From positions 4,402,001 through 4,466,000 of the forward strand of contig AP018281.1 in assembly GCA_002368355.1 (NCBI GenBank): 64,000 bases of DNA, given 5' to 3'. The position numbers and the translations under genes are program-made. Positions 19,226 through 29,862 of the stretch are shown piece after piece. Position 1 is the first letter of the stretch. Each line of letters opens with the position of its first letter. The notes under the pieces were generated by a model. That model saw only the letters and a list, made by a program, of their open reading frames with translations. It was not told the origin of the DNA and did not search any database. Source of the stretch: Chondrocystis sp. NIES-4102 (GTDB taxonomy: Bacteria > Cyanobacteriota > Cyanobacteriia > Cyanobacteriales > Xenococcaceae).

Positions 19226-19294
19226 TACACCCTCCCTTAATTATCTTTAATAACTCCTAAGATAATTACCTATCCCCAAAACCAAGGTTAATAA

Positions 19295-20044
19295 CTAACC
19301 AACCTTCTTACCAAAACGGCGATCGCGCTGCTGGAAAGAAAGTAAAGCTTGGTCAAACTGTTGTTGTGTAAAATCTGGCCAAAGGGTATCAGTAACATAT
19401 ATTTCCGTATAGGCTAATTGCCATAACAAGAAATTACTCAGGCGCATTTCACCACTAGTACGAATTAATAAGTCAGGATCACAACTTGCAGAAGTATAAA
19501 GATGTTGTGCGATCGCTTGTTCGTTAATTTCTTCGGAAGTTAATTCTCCTCGCTCAATTTTTTCAGCAATTAGTTGACAAGCTTTTACTATTTCGTTACG
19601 ACTACCATAATTAATTGCGACATTAAAAAACACCCCTTTATTATTCTTGGTTCGTTCCATAGAATGACGCATTTCTTGTTGCAAAGATAGCGGTAAAGGA
19701 GTTATATCTCCAATAAAATTGATGCAAACTTCCTCAGCCTCCATCTCTCTTAATTCTTTTTGTAATAGTCTTTCAAATAATGCCATTAAAAAACTAACTT
19801 CTGTGGTTGGACGACCCCAATTTTCTGTGGAAAAAGCATAAGCAGTTAAAGTTTTAATTCCTAAATTTTTACAATAGCGTAATATTTCCTTTAACGTATT
19901 AGCTCCTCGGCGATGTCCTTCGATTCTAGGGAGATTTCTTTGTTTTGCCCAGCGACCATTACCATCCATAATTATGGCAACGTGTTGTGGTAATTTAGTT
20001 AAATTGAGTTCGGGGGATAGAGTAGATATTAGTTGGGCTGTCAT
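19295..20044 (-). CDS. uppS: Isoprenyl transferase (undecaprenyl diphosphate synthase)
   Basis: cis-Prenyltransferase making the undecaprenyl carrier for peptidoglycan and polysaccharide. The preferred ATG at 20044 gives [14 protein letters not shown] and a 249-aa protein of normal length; an upstream in-frame ATG (20140) adds 32 hydrophobic residues that do not fit the family. Signature motifs: [16 protein letters not shown] (substrate Asp and FPP phosphate binding), [20 protein letters not shown], and the C-terminal [19 protein letters not shown]. Cytoplasmic, membrane-associated. Confidence 0.94.
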   Translation of the reverse strand: MTAQLISTLSPELNLTKLPQHVAIIMDGNGRWAKQRNLPRIEGHRRGANTLKEILRYCKNLGIKTLTAYAFSTENWGRPTTEVSFLMALFERLLQKELREMEAEEVCINFIGDITPLPLSLQQEMRHSMERTKNNKGVFFNVAINYGSRNEIVKACQLIAEKIERGELTSEEINEQAIAQHLYTSASCDPDLLIRTSGEMRLSNFLLWQLAYTEIYVTDTLWPDFTQQQFDQALLSFQQRDRRFGKKVG

Positions 20045-20087
20045 GGAAAAAATAATTAAATAATATTTGGATAAATAAAAGTCCTTG

Positions 20088-20270
20088 CTATTGCTTATGC
20101 TTTGTAAAAATATTATTCCCAAAAAAACAGATATTACCATAGTTTAATTGGAAATATTCCCTAGCCAAATAACGATTCGGCGGTAACAGAGGTTTTAAGC
20201 TACTAAGCAAGGTATAAATTGCTTCTGTTTTGGATAAAAATAACCGAAATTGCCAATTTAAAGTTGACAT
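20088..20270 (-). CDS. Possible small ORF upstream of uppS
   Basis: A 60-aa frame beginning [20 protein letters not shown], ending 43 bp before the uppS start on the same strand. I do not recognise it. The first half has a helix-like pattern and [20 protein letters not shown] looks protein-like, while the end is ordinary AT-rich text. It could be a real leader gene of uppS or chance. Confidence 0.25.
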   Translation of the reverse strand: MSTLNWQFRLFLSKTEAIYTLLSSLKPLLPPNRYLAREYFQLNYGNICFFGNNIFTKHKQ

Positions 20271-20516
20271 TAGATATAAAAGATAAACTATAAATTTATC
20301 AAGGATAATTAACCTTCTTTATAGGATATAGGTAAGATAGTGTGAATTTGGCTAAGAAGATAGCAGAATAAATATAAGCAAGAAGAAAAAGAAAAAGATA
20401 ATAATTATCAGTTACACATTGTAGTTCTGTGACAATTAATCAACTGTTCTGGACTTGAAACTATAAAACCTTTAGCATAAGCTACCAAACTATATCATCG
20501 TAATTGAGGCAGAAGT

Positions 20517-21056
20517 TTGAGAAAGCTATTACAACTAGCCCGTAGGATTGATCTAATTAATGAGTGGATTGGTCGTTTTACTCATGGGTTAGTCTTCTTA
20601 ATGGTAATTGTGGGAGTCTGGAATGTCTTAGGTAGGTATCTTGGCAAAATTATTGGCAGCAATTTAACCTCCAATGCTCTAATAGAAATCCAATGGTATC
20701 TATTTGATTTGGTTTTTTTGCTCGGTGCAGCTTACGCCCTCAAATATAATGAACACGTGCGAGTTGATATATTCTACAAAAACTGGGATCGTCGTCGTCA
20801 AGCTTTAGCGGATTTTTGGGGTAATTTGCTATTTTTGATTCCTTTTAGTAGTTTATTAATTTACTATTCTTGGGCAACAGTATTTAATTCTTGGCGAATA
20901 CGTGAAATGTCTCCTGATCCTGGCGGTTTACCTCGTTATCCGATTAAATTCGTCATTATTATTGGTTGCTTCTTATTAATCTTGCAAGGGATCTCCGAGG
21001 CTATTAAAAGCTGGAATATCTATCAACAGACTATTACCAGTCAGGGGGAAAGATAA
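20517..21056 (+). CDS. dctQ: TRAP transporter small permease (DctQ family)
   Basis: Small membrane subunit of a tripartite ATP-independent periplasmic transporter. TTG start at 20517 with GAGGCAGA upstream. The 179-aa protein has four hydrophobic helices (about residues 20-42, 60-80, 100-122, 145-168) and the family motif EIQWYLFDLVFLLGAAYALK followed by HVRVDIFY. Its stop TAA abuts the ATG of the large permease (21057), a tight operon. No DctP-type binding protein is in the window. By analogy with the Synechocystis Gtr system, a glutamate or other dicarboxylate substrate is possible. Confidence 0.9.
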   Translation: MRKLLQLARRIDLINEWIGRFTHGLVFLMVIVGVWNVLGRYLGKIIGSNLTSNALIEIQWYLFDLVFLLGAAYALKYNEHVRVDIFYKNWDRRRQALADFWGNLLFLIPFSSLLIYYSWATVFNSWRIREMSPDPGGLPRYPIKFVIIIGCFLLILQGISEAIKSWNIYQQTITSQGER

Positions 21057-22391
21057 ATGAATTACGACTGGCTCGGCGTAGCGATGTTTGCAGGGGCATT
21101 GGTTTTTCTCTCCCTTGGCTTCCCTGTTGCCTTTTCCCTGGGGGGAGTGGCGATTATTTTTGCCCTCATTGGTGCTGCGGTTGGGGAATTTAGCTTTAGT
21201 TTTTTTAATGCCATGCCTAGCCGTATTTTTGGCATTATGGCTAACTATACCCTTTTGGCAATTCCCTATTTTATCTTTTTAGGTTCAATGCTGGAGAAAA
21301 CTGGTATTGCCGAGAAACTGTTAGAAACTATGGGCATTCTCTTTGGCAAAGTTCGAGGAGGATTAGCTTTAGCTGTGGTAATTGTCGGGGCTTTATTGGC
21401 TGCTTCTACGGGGGTGGTGGCTGCAACTGTTGTGGCAATGGGCTTGATTTCCTTACCGATTATGTTACGTTATGGCTACAACAAGGAATTAGCATCAGGG
21501 GTAATCGTTGCCTCTGGAACTTTAGGGCAAATCATTCCGCCAAGTGTGGTGCTGGTGGTATTAGGGGATCAATTAGGCGTGCCTGTTGGGGATTTATTTA
21601 TCGGCTCATTTATCCCTGGGTTGATGATGGCAGGATCTTTTGCTCTCTATGTTTTAATACTTGCCCTAGTTAAACCAGAAGTTGCTCCAGCTTTACCTGC
21701 TAGTGTGATTGGTGGGGAAAAGTTGTTGACGCGCGTTATTAAAGTCATGTTTCCACCCTTGATTTTAATTCTGTTGGTACTCGGTAGTATTTTTGTGGGT
21801 ATTGCTACTCCCACAGAGGCTGGGGCTTTGGGTTCAATGGGGGCGATGATTCTAGCAGCTTTTAATCGTCAGCTAAGTTGGCAAGCTATCAGAGAAGTTT
21901 GTGATGCAACCATGCGGATATCTACAATGGTGATGTTTATCCTTTTGGGTTCGACTGCTTTTAGTTTGGTGTTTCGGGGTGTGGGAGGCGATAGATATAT
22001 GGAAAGCCTACTATTAAATATTCCTGGGGGAACGGTTGGCTTTTTAGTAGTCAATATGTTGGTAATTTTTTTCCTAGGGTTTTTTATTGATTTTTTTGAA
22101 ATTGCTTTTATTGTTATTCCGATTTTTGCACCTGTTGCCCAACAATTAGGATTAGATTTAGTCTGGTATGGAGTGGTAATTGGCGCAAATTTACAAACCT
22201 CTTTCCTGACTCCTCCTTTTGGTTTTGCTTTATTTTATCTACGTGGAGTCGCCCCGCCAGAATTAAAAACCATAGAAATATATCGTGGTGCAATTCCTTT
22301 TATACTTTTACAGTTATTAGTTTTAGTTTTAATTATTATTTTTCCCCAAATAGTTAGTTTCTTGCCTAATTTAAGTGCTTCCCCAAATTAA
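21057..22391 (+). CDS. dctM: TRAP transporter large permease (DctM family)
   Basis: Large membrane subunit (444 aa, about 11-12 helices) that binds Na+ and substrate and moves substrate with the small subunit upstream. Typical segments: LPIMLRYGYNKELASGVIVA, SGTLGQIIPPSVVLVVLGDQ, PTEAGALGSMGA and LTPPFGFALFYLRGVAP. The start ATG directly follows the dctQ stop. Substrate is inferred only; the periplasmic receptor is elsewhere. Confidence 0.93.
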   Translation: MNYDWLGVAMFAGALVFLSLGFPVAFSLGGVAIIFALIGAAVGEFSFSFFNAMPSRIFGIMANYTLLAIPYFIFLGSMLEKTGIAEKLLETMGILFGKVRGGLALAVVIVGALLAASTGVVAATVVAMGLISLPIMLRYGYNKELASGVIVASGTLGQIIPPSVVLVVLGDQLGVPVGDLFIGSFIPGLMMAGSFALYVLILALVKPEVAPALPASVIGGEKLLTRVIKVMFPPLILILLVLGSIFVGIATPTEAGALGSMGAMILAAFNRQLSWQAIREVCDATMRISTMVMFILLGSTAFSLVFRGVGGDRYMESLLLNIPGGTVGFLVVNMLVIFFLGFFIDFFEIAFIVIPIFAPVAQQLGLDLVWYGVVIGANLQTSFLTPPFGFALFYLRGVAPPELKTIEIYRGAIPFILLQLLVLVLIIIFPQIVSFLPNLSASPN

Positions 22392-22419
22392 ATTAGATAT
22401 TTAAGGATTAGAAATAAAA

Positions 22420-23514
22420 ATGTCAATTGGATACACTCTACCTGTTTTCGCCTGCGCTAGTGCGATCGCTGCTTTACGCCATCTCCAAGAAACTTTAAAT
22501 CAGGATACTGTGACGGTAAATTTAATTAAACCAGATCAAATGGTAGACATTAAAATTGAACAAGTGGCAAAGATTGATCCAAATTGTGCGATCGCCATTA
22601 CTCGTAGTGATTCTGGACAGCATTTAGATATTACTCATAATATTGCTGTCTGGGCAAAAGTTAGTCTGATTAATGGTAGATCAGCAGAGCCTATTGTCAT
22701 TGAGGGAGGGGAGGGTATTGGGAAATATAATAACCAATCAGCAATTTATAGTTATGCTCAAGAATTAATTAAGACTAATCTGCAATCTTTACTGGGTGAA
22801 GATCAAAACGTTATTGTGACAATTATTCTGCCTCAAGGACAAAAATTAGCTCAACGCACTTCTAATGAGGCTTTTGGGGTGATAGACGGACTATCTTTAT
22901 TGGGTACTACGGGTATTGTGCAACCTTTAACCGCTCCTAATCAATTAGAAGCCTATCAAGCAGAAATTAAAAGTAAAGCAGAGTTATATGACTCCTTAGT
23001 CTTTTGTATAGGAGAAAATGGGCTAGATTTGGCGCAAACATTGGGTATTAACCCCCAAAGGCTAGTTAAAACTGCTAACTGGTTGGGTTCAATGTTAGTT
23101 ACAGCAGGATTTTGTGGAGTTGAATCCATCCTATTATTTGGATATCATGGCAAATTAATTAAACTAGCTGGGGGCATTTTCCACACCCACAATCATTTAG
23201 CTGATGCCAGACTAGAAATCTTAACCGCCTACTGTGCTAAACTTGGTTTTCCATCAGAGCAAATTCAGCAAATTTTTACTAGCCCTACAACAGAATCAGC
23301 CTTAGAAATCCTGCGAGCTATAAATTCTACTGATGATCAATGGGTAGATTTAATTTATCAAGAAATTACTAGGGCGATCGATTCTAAATCTCAAGATTAT
23401 ATTTATAAATATACTGAAAAGAAAGTTTGCGTAGGGTCAATACTATTCGATCGCACACGTAAAATTATCAAAAAAAGCGATAACGCTATTCTTTTGCTAC
23501 CTAACTTATGCTAG
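22420..23514 (+). CDS. cbiD: Cobalt-precorrin-5B C1-methyltransferase CbiD
   Basis: Enzyme of the early-cobalt (anaerobic) cobalamin pathway that methylates C1 of cobalt-precorrin-5B using SAM. The 364-aa protein begins GYTLPVFACASAIAALRHLQ and has the family segments DPNCAIAITRSDSG, FGVIDGLSLLGTTGIVQPL and LLFGYHGKLIKLAGGIFHTH. It lies 28 bp after dctM and 145 bp before guaA. Cytoplasmic. No cobalamin riboswitch was seen upstream. Confidence 0.93.
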   Translation: MSIGYTLPVFACASAIAALRHLQETLNQDTVTVNLIKPDQMVDIKIEQVAKIDPNCAIAITRSDSGQHLDITHNIAVWAKVSLINGRSAEPIVIEGGEGIGKYNNQSAIYSYAQELIKTNLQSLLGEDQNVIVTIILPQGQKLAQRTSNEAFGVIDGLSLLGTTGIVQPLTAPNQLEAYQAEIKSKAELYDSLVFCIGENGLDLAQTLGINPQRLVKTANWLGSMLVTAGFCGVESILLFGYHGKLIKLAGGIFHTHNHLADARLEILTAYCAKLGFPSEQIQQIFTSPTTESALEILRAINSTDDQWVDLIYQEITRAIDSKSQDYIYKYTEKKVCVGSILFDRTRKIIKKSDNAILLLPNLC

Positions 23515-23659
23515 TGTAATAAGAATATTTAGGCTAATTTTGCGATATATATAGTAACCCAGCAGAATCATAACCTATTACCTAGTGAAACTTTTACAAC
23601 AGTTCCAACTTCTTTACATTTTGTTATCTAAATCACCTATAAGAATTTTCTAGAAAATA

Positions 23660-25291
23660 GTGACTACTCAGACAGAATCAGTTTCCCCCAAAAATGAGAC
23701 TTTATCCCCAGAGTCTCTCATTGAGCAAAATAATCACCGCCAAAAAATAATTATCCTTGATTTCGGCTCTCAATACTCCGAGTTAATTGCTCGCAGAATT
23801 AGAGAAACTCAAGTATATTCAGAGGTGCTGTCTTATCGAACCACTGCGGAGAAACTCAGAGAAATAGATCCTCAAGGAATTATTCTCTCAGGTGGGCCAA
23901 ATTCTGTATATGACGATAACGCCCCTAAATGTGATCCTGAAATTTGGAATTTAGGTATTCCTGTGTTGGGTGTATGTTACGGAATGCAGTTGATGGTAAA
24001 ACAACTGGGTGGAACAGTTGAAAAAGTAAAATTAGGAGAATACGGTAAAGCCCAGCTATATATAGGAGATCCCACAGATCTACTTACCAATGTAGAGAAT
24101 GGATCAACTATGTGGATGAGTCATGGTGATTCATGTACTCAATTGCCTCAAGGGTTTTCAGTGTTAGCTTATACTAAGAATACTCCTTGTGCTGCTATTT
24201 CTAATCCTGATAAAAAACTGTTTGGAGTGCAGTTTCACCCTGAAGTCGTACATTCCCAAGGTGGAATTGCCCTGATTCGCAATTTTGTCTATCATATATG
24301 CCAATGCGAACCCAGTTGGACAACTGAAGCATTTGTTGAAGAATCCATCCGTGAAATAAGGGCAAAAGTAGGTGATAAAAGAGTATTGTTAGCTTTATCT
24401 GGGGGTGTAGACTCTTCAACTTTAGCTTTTCTCCTCCATAGAGCCATCGGCGATCAATTAACTTGTATGTTTATTGATCAAGGTTTCATGCGAAAAGGTG
24501 AACCAGAAAGACTAGTAGAAATATTCAAAGACAAGTTTCATATTCCTGTAGAATACGTCATGGCTCGCGATCGCTTTTTGGCACAAGTTAAGGGAGTAAC
24601 CGATCCCGAAATTAAACGCCGTCGCATTGGACATGAATTTATTCAAGTATTTGAAGAAGAATCGAAAAAACTAGGCCCGTTTGATTACCTGGCTCAAGGA
24701 ACTTTATACCCTGATGTGATCGAATCTGCGGATACTAATGTAGATCCTAAAACAGGTGAAAGAGTAGCAGTCAAGATCAAGAGTCATCATAATGTTGGTG
24801 GTTTACCTGAAGATTTACGTTTTAAATTAATTGAACCTTTACGCAAACTATTTAAAGATGAAGTTCGTAATGTTGCCCGCGCGATCGGGTTACCCGAAGA
24901 AATTGTGCGTCGTCATCCTTTCCCAGGGCCAGGTTTAGCAATTCGGATCGTGGGGGAAGTTACCGCCGAAAGATTAAATATTTTACGCGATGCCGATTTT
25001 ATTGTGCGGGATGAGATTAGTAATCAGGGTATGTATCACGATTACTGGCAAGCTTTCGCCGTCCTCTTACCTGTTCGTAGTGTTGGGGTGATGGGGGATA
25101 AACGCACCTATGCTCATCCTATAGTCTTGCGCTTTATTACTAGTGAGGATGGAATGACCGCAGATTGGGCAAGAGTTCCCTATGACTTACTGGAAACTAT
25201 TTCTAATCGCATTGTTAATGAAGTTAAGGGAGTTAATCGGGTCGTCTATGACATTACCTCAAAACCCCCTGGCACAATTGAATGGGAGTAA
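23660..25291 (+). CDS. guaA: GMP synthase (glutamine-hydrolysing)
   Basis: Amidates XMP to GMP in purine synthesis. GTG start; the protein is 543 aa. The class I glutaminase domain has nucleophile Cys in [11 protein letters not shown] and catalytic His/Glu in VQFHPEVVH. The ATP-pyrophosphatase P-loop is [17 protein letters not shown] near residue 250. The C-terminal dimerisation domain ends in the conserved [15 protein letters not shown]. The ~25-residue N-terminal extension before [14 protein letters not shown] is common in cyanobacterial GuaA. Confidence 0.97.
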   Translation: MTTQTESVSPKNETLSPESLIEQNNHRQKIIILDFGSQYSELIARRIRETQVYSEVLSYRTTAEKLREIDPQGIILSGGPNSVYDDNAPKCDPEIWNLGIPVLGVCYGMQLMVKQLGGTVEKVKLGEYGKAQLYIGDPTDLLTNVENGSTMWMSHGDSCTQLPQGFSVLAYTKNTPCAAISNPDKKLFGVQFHPEVVHSQGGIALIRNFVYHICQCEPSWTTEAFVEESIREIRAKVGDKRVLLALSGGVDSSTLAFLLHRAIGDQLTCMFIDQGFMRKGEPERLVEIFKDKFHIPVEYVMARDRFLAQVKGVTDPEIKRRRIGHEFIQVFEEESKKLGPFDYLAQGTLYPDVIESADTNVDPKTGERVAVKIKSHHNVGGLPEDLRFKLIEPLRKLFKDEVRNVARAIGLPEEIVRRHPFPGPGLAIRIVGEVTAERLNILRDADFIVRDEISNQGMYHDYWQAFAVLLPVRSVGVMGDKRTYAHPIVLRFITSEDGMTADWARVPYDLLETISNRIVNEVKGVNRVVYDITSKPPGTIEWE

Positions 25292-25601
25292 GGTTTTTTA
25301 GGTAGTGGGCGCGGAAAGCGTCCCTGAGCGCACGCTTGCTTTGGTAGCCAAAGCCCGAACATGACGATAGTAGGTAGTCCTAAAGGATAAGCTACGCAAA
25401 TCCCACAAGGGGACAATGTAGGTAGTAGGTTTTCTTCAATTTATAGTTGACAAATTAGTAGAGTTTGAGGGATGAAGAATGAAAAGTAAGGGACATAGAT
25501 TTCACCTCCAAAATAAACTACAAAATAAACTATTGCTCATATCTAATAGTAACTAACTCTCCTTCTACCAATTTTAATTTACTTACATATTGATTAATTA
25601 A
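25292..25601. repeat. Intergenic region with REP-like palindrome and heptamers
   Basis: No gene seen. It contains a GC-rich palindrome GCTTTGG-TAG-CCAAAGC (25338-25354) preceded by the imperfect hairpin GGGCGC/GCGTCCC (about 25308-25325), short AGGTAGT repeats, and the 19-bp element ATCCCACAAGGGGACAATG (25400-25418). The hairpins could stop guaA transcripts, but no T-run follows. Confidence 0.7.
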
Positions 25602-27626
25602 TTACATTTGAGCGATCGCTCCCCTTGCCATTTCGGCGATCGCACTATCGGTAGCTTTGGGCAAATGATAATAAGTGCCACCAGCTTGTTTAGCTAATTC
25701 CTTAGCAAAGCCAGTAGATACAAAACGGCTCTCTGTATCAATTACCAATAGTTTCATACCTAAAGCTCGAATTTTTCCTGCAATATCTAATAATTCCTCT
25801 TTAATGTTTGGTTTTTCCCCCTCCTCTGGTGGTTCACCCAAGGAACGAGACAGGGGAATATTACCTCGACCATCAGTAATCGCCACAATAACCACCTGTC
25901 CAATATCTCCCGACATTTTAGCGTTAATTCCCACATTTACTGCTTGAGTTAAGCCGTGGGAAAGAGGAGATCCACCGCCACAGGGTAATGTTTCTAGTCT
26001 TCCCCGTGCCATCGTAATCGAACGTGTGGGAGGTAATAAAACATCTGCCCGTTCACCGCGAAAAGGAATCAAGGATATTTGATCACGATTTTCATAGGCT
26101 TCTGTCAATAACCGCATCACCGCACCTTTTGCCGACTGCATCCGATTTAACGCCATAGAACCAGAAGCATCCACCACAAAGACAATCAATGATCCTGCCT
26201 TACGTGCCATGCGTTTAGAGCGTAGATCGCTCTGTTCAACAATTACTTGACGGTCAGGATTCCGTAGTCGGCGAGCTTTTTGATAGGGTGCAGCACTACG
26301 CAAAGTCGCATCAACCGCAATTCTTTTAACTTTCCCTTTAGGAATCATAGGTTTGATATATCTACCCCGATCCTCAGAAAAAATCAAGTTGCGCGCCCCA
26401 GACTTCCCTTGACGCTGCATAGTTTGAGCAAAGGTTAAAACAGTGGGATCTAATACCACCCCTTCTATATCAAAGATAAATTCATCGGGTATAGCAGGTG
26501 GTTCTTGTTCCTGTTCTTGTTCCTCCTCTGGTTCATCTTCATCTTCATCTTGATCTTGATTAGAATTATCCTCTGGCTGCTGCTGTTGGGGTGGTGGTGG
26601 TGGTGGCTGAGGGGCATCTTCTGGAGGAACTTCGATAGTGGTTGCACGGGGAACAATCACTAGTTCTACAGCTTTGCGCAAATCATCAGCATTGACTTGT
26701 TCTCGACCATCTAAGGCTGCACAGGCTTTAGCTACCTTAACTGCATATAATTCCGCGCGGTGTCCTTCTACTGTCCCTCTAACAGCTTCTTGAACTAGAT
26801 AAAGAATTTGATCGTTAGTTATTTTGACTTCCTTGAGCCATTCGCGAGCCAAGATAATATCAGTTTTAAGGGTCTCAATATCTGCTTGATAAGCACTGAG
26901 AAACTCTTGGGGGGAATTGGTAAAATCAATCACCTGGTTAACTGCTTCAACCCTTTGTTCTAAAGATAAGACAGCATCAGCCGACATAGCGATCGCAATT
27001 CTGTCTAAAAGGTGTTCTCTCAAAATCCCTTCTTCAGGATTATAAGTAGCAATCAAAATTGGCTTACAAGGATGCTGAAAACTAATTCCTTCCCGTTCAA
27101 TAATATTGCGCCCTTCGGTTAGCACACTCAGAAGTTGATTGACTATTTGATCATCTAAAAGATTAATTTCATCAATATACAAAACTCCACGATGTGCTTG
27201 AGCTAGAAGTCCTGGTTGAAATACAGGCTCACCCCGTTTGACCGACTCTTCAACATCTACTGATCCTAAAAGTCTATCTTCCGTTACCCCTAAAGGAATC
27301 TGCACAAAAGGCGCAGGGATAATTTGAGTAGATATATCTTCTGTCGCAGTATTGCTATATTCAACGGCAGTATCATCATCCCACTCTTGAGGTTTGGCTG
27401 GGTCGCAATTATAAAGAGAGCCTTTGATAACTTCAATTGGTGGTAAAAGCTGATAGATAGCTCTTGCCATAACTGATTTGGCTGTACCACGACGACCAGC
27501 GATCGCCACACCCCCAAGTTCGGGATCTACAGCAGATAGAAGTAGAGCAAGCTTAATAGATTCTTGTCCAACAATGGCAGTTAAAGGGAAATTGTAATTT
27601 TTGGGAGTAGTAGTTACAGCAGACAT
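25602..27626 (-). CDS. chlD: Magnesium chelatase subunit D
   Basis: Subunit of the ATP-dependent Mg-chelatase that inserts Mg2+ into protoporphyrin IX, the first committed chlorophyll step. The 674-aa protein has an N-terminal AAA+ domain ([20 protein letters not shown] near residue 40, then [20 protein letters not shown]). A Pro/Gln-rich and strongly acidic linker follows (about residues 335-385), and then a C-terminal VWA domain with the MIDAS motif [13 protein letters not shown] (about residue 490). Works with ChlI and ChlH, which are not in the window. Single transcription unit as far as visible. Confidence 0.97.
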   Translation of the reverse strand: MSAVTTTPKNYNFPLTAIVGQESIKLALLLSAVDPELGGVAIAGRRGTAKSVMARAIYQLLPPIEVIKGSLYNCDPAKPQEWDDDTAVEYSNTATEDISTQIIPAPFVQIPLGVTEDRLLGSVDVEESVKRGEPVFQPGLLAQAHRGVLYIDEINLLDDQIVNQLLSVLTEGRNIIEREGISFQHPCKPILIATYNPEEGILREHLLDRIAIAMSADAVLSLEQRVEAVNQVIDFTNSPQEFLSAYQADIETLKTDIILAREWLKEVKITNDQILYLVQEAVRGTVEGHRAELYAVKVAKACAALDGREQVNADDLRKAVELVIVPRATTIEVPPEDAPQPPPPPPQQQQPEDNSNQDQDEDEDEPEEEQEQEQEPPAIPDEFIFDIEGVVLDPTVLTFAQTMQRQGKSGARNLIFSEDRGRYIKPMIPKGKVKRIAVDATLRSAAPYQKARRLRNPDRQVIVEQSDLRSKRMARKAGSLIVFVVDASGSMALNRMQSAKGAVMRLLTEAYENRDQISLIPFRGERADVLLPPTRSITMARGRLETLPCGGGSPLSHGLTQAVNVGINAKMSGDIGQVVIVAITDGRGNIPLSRSLGEPPEEGEKPNIKEELLDIAGKIRALGMKLLVIDTESRFVSTGFAKELAKQAGGTYYHLPKATDSAIAEMARGAIAQM

Positions 27627-27730
27627 GGCGATCGCCTTAGAATTCTTTCTGGGTAATAAGACTTAGTAACTTTTCACTTTAATCTATTTAGGGGTCAAAC
27701 TCCAAAGTCATCTAAAATTGATTGACACCC

Positions 27731-27949
27731 CTAATCTTCATCCCAATCTTCAACCGCTAGAAGTTCTTTTATTTCGTCTTTGGGAGAAAAATCAAAGTCT
27801 GATAGTTCATTCTTCCAATACGACCAATCATTGCCTAATAACAGCGCGATCTTACCTATGCGATCATTAGGTTTAACTACTTTAGAATCCACCAAGGAAG
27901 ATACCTTGCGTTGCAATTTCAGCATCGGATGCGCAACCTGTTTTGTCAT
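27731..27949 (-). CDS. Small conserved-looking hypothetical protein
   Basis: A 72-aa protein, MTKQVAHPMLKLQRKVSSLV at the start and a strongly acidic end (DEIKELLAVEDWDED). It reads as a compact helical protein with a basic N-terminus and an acidic C-terminus. A 90-aa frame on the opposite strand (27780-28052) overlaps it but has less protein-like composition. Neighbours are chlD and a subtilase. I do not know its function. Confidence 0.6.
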   Translation of the reverse strand: MTKQVAHPMLKLQRKVSSLVDSKVVKPNDRIGKIALLLGNDWSYWKNELSDFDFSPKDEIKELLAVEDWDED

Positions 27950-28161
27950 ATACTCAATTTTGCCTATTATGATATGTTGGTTAAATGGTTTATGGTCTGG
28001 CTTACTGTCTGGCTTGACTTTTGTAGTTTTAAGCCTGAAGTTTGCAGATTAGCCTGACATACTTTTAACTTACACTATACTATTTCGGCAAGCTTTTGTG
28101 ACACATTCGGTCGGTAATTGCTACAGATAGTGAGGAAATCCGATAATCATGTGCGAAAAAT

Positions 28162-29775
28162 ATGGGCAAAAAAGTATCATTTTTGGTTTTTAGTTGGCTA
28201 TCGGCTCTTTTAGTTACTCCTGTTTTTGCTTTGCCAGATTCTTTAGGGGAAAAGGGAGTAAATGCGAGACGTTTACAACAACCTCCTTATAATTTGTTAG
28301 GTCGTAAAATTGGTATTGGTCAAGTTGAAGTAGGTCGTCCCGTAAAATTTGGACAGGATAAAGCTGCTAGCAACCTGAAAATAATTACTCCTAAAGCTGT
28401 CTTTTATCGAAATCTGCCCCCTAAGTCGGATCAAAATGTCGATGAACACGCCACTATGGTTGCAGAGGTGATGATTGCCCAAGATAAATCTTTATCAGGA
28501 ATTGCGCCCCAAGCTAGATTATATTCTTCGGCGGTTGGTTCTTTAAGTGAAGGGGGACAACCTCAAGAATGTCTGGCTACTCAGCATATTGCTCTACAAA
28601 ATAACGGCGATATTAGGGCAATTAATTTTAGTTTTGGGGAATCTTTAGAGCGAGACGATCGGCGAAATGCCCAATTGGATGGTAAGGCTTTGTTAACTGC
28701 CTGTATTGACTGGTCTGCTCAGGAACATAATGTTTTATATGTTATTGCAGGTAATCAGGGGACAGGGGGCATTCCTATCCCGACAGATAATTTTAATGGA
28801 ATTACCACCGCCTATACAACTAAAAGGAATGGCAAATATAAAAAGGTTGATTTTGCTAATTTGAGTGATATACCAGAGGGGATTGGGCGTAGTTATATTA
28901 AAAAGGAAATTAATTCTGGTCAACGACGTGCAATCAGTTTAGTTGCCCCAGGAGGAGGGATATCTCTCTATAATCAGAAAGGAAAAATTGAGAAAGTTAG
29001 CGGTACTAGTTTTGCAGCCCCCCATATTACAGGTGCGATCGCTCTATTACAAGAGTATGGAGACAGGCGTTTATCGGAATCTAAATCTTTAGGGGATAAC
29101 TGGAGTCTAGATTCCCGTCGTCATCAAGTTATGAAAGCAGTTTTACTCAACTCAGCAGATAAAATAGCCGATCGCAGTAATGGTTTATTACTAGGTATGG
29201 AACGTACAATTTTAGGGGAGAAAAATCATACCTGGTTAAATTCCGATGCCTATCTTAACCCCCGTATACCCTTAGATATGCAAATGGGGACAGGACAATT
29301 AAATGTTTGGCGTGCTTATCAACAATTTCAAGCAGGACAAGCGGTGAAGGGTTCGGGAAAAAGTAAACTAGCAGATGATCTAGGTTGGGATTATGGAGAG
29401 GTAGCGGTTAATGATTATCAGGAATATTATCTGCAATCACCATTAGTCGCGGGGAGTCATGCAGCCATAACTTTAACTTGGGATCGTCAGGTTTTATTAA
29501 ATGATTTTAATCGTAATGGACAATATGATGAGGGGGAAACTTTTCGCGATCGCGGTTTAAATAATTTGGATGTTTATCTTTTACCCATAGATGAAACTAG
29601 TAATATGCGCAACGTTTGTTCTTCTTCTAGTTTTGAAGATAGTGTTGAACATATTTTTTGTCCGATCCCCGCCACAGGACGTTATAAGATCCGTGTTTAT
29701 TATCGTCACCAATTTAATGAACCTACTCAAGCTTATGGGTTGGCTTGGTGGACGGTTAAAGTAGGTAGTAGGTAA
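28162..29775 (+). CDS. S8 (subtilisin-like) secreted serine peptidase
   Basis: Extracytoplasmic protease-like protein of 537 aa with a signal peptide (VSFLVFSWLSALLVTPVFAL). The S8 fold is recognisable: a His block VDEHATMVAEVMIAQ, the oxyanion Asn in VLYVIAGNQGTGG and the nucleophile Ser in KVSGTSFAAPHITGAIALL. The first block reads GIGQVEVGRPVKF where the catalytic Asp is expected, so Glu may replace Asp. A C-terminal ~130-aa beta-rich domain follows (about residues 400-537), with a calcium-loop-like DFNRNGQYDEGE. The last codons (VGSR) and the stop are formed by GTAGGTA heptamers. Confidence 0.85.
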   Translation: MGKKVSFLVFSWLSALLVTPVFALPDSLGEKGVNARRLQQPPYNLLGRKIGIGQVEVGRPVKFGQDKAASNLKIITPKAVFYRNLPPKSDQNVDEHATMVAEVMIAQDKSLSGIAPQARLYSSAVGSLSEGGQPQECLATQHIALQNNGDIRAINFSFGESLERDDRRNAQLDGKALLTACIDWSAQEHNVLYVIAGNQGTGGIPIPTDNFNGITTAYTTKRNGKYKKVDFANLSDIPEGIGRSYIKKEINSGQRRAISLVAPGGGISLYNQKGKIEKVSGTSFAAPHITGAIALLQEYGDRRLSESKSLGDNWSLDSRRHQVMKAVLLNSADKIADRSNGLLLGMERTILGEKNHTWLNSDAYLNPRIPLDMQMGTGQLNVWRAYQQFQAGQAVKGSGKSKLADDLGWDYGEVAVNDYQEYYLQSPLVAGSHAAITLTWDRQVLLNDFNRNGQYDEGETFRDRGLNNLDVYLLPIDETSNMRNVCSSSSFEDSVEHIFCPIPATGRYKIRVYYRHQFNEPTQAYGLAWWTVKVGSR

Positions 29776-29862
29776 TAGGTAGGAGGTAGTAGGTAATCCC
29801 ACAAGGGGACAATGTAAGTAACGAGTCAGGAGAAGCTAAACGCTAAAAGCTAGTAGTCAGGA
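29763..29862. repeat. Mosaic heptamer array overlapping the subtilase 3' end
   Basis: Period-7 units run from inside the protease gene outward: GTAGGTA twice, ATAGGTA, GGAGGTA, GTAGGTA. The 19-bp element ATCCCACAAGGGGACAATG follows (29796-29814). Then TAAGTAA, CGAGTCA, GGAGAAG, CTAAACG, CTAAAAG and CTAGTAG complete the array. Confidence 0.88.

Noticed and set aside
20088-20270. Treating the 60-aa frame before uppS as a firm gene
   Set aside because: No recognisable family and borderline composition; listed only at low confidence.
27780-28052. 90-aa plus-strand ORF overlapping the small gene at 27731
   Set aside because: Its N-terminal half is antisense to the more protein-like minus-strand gene and its C-terminal half is ordinary hydrophobic AT-rich text.
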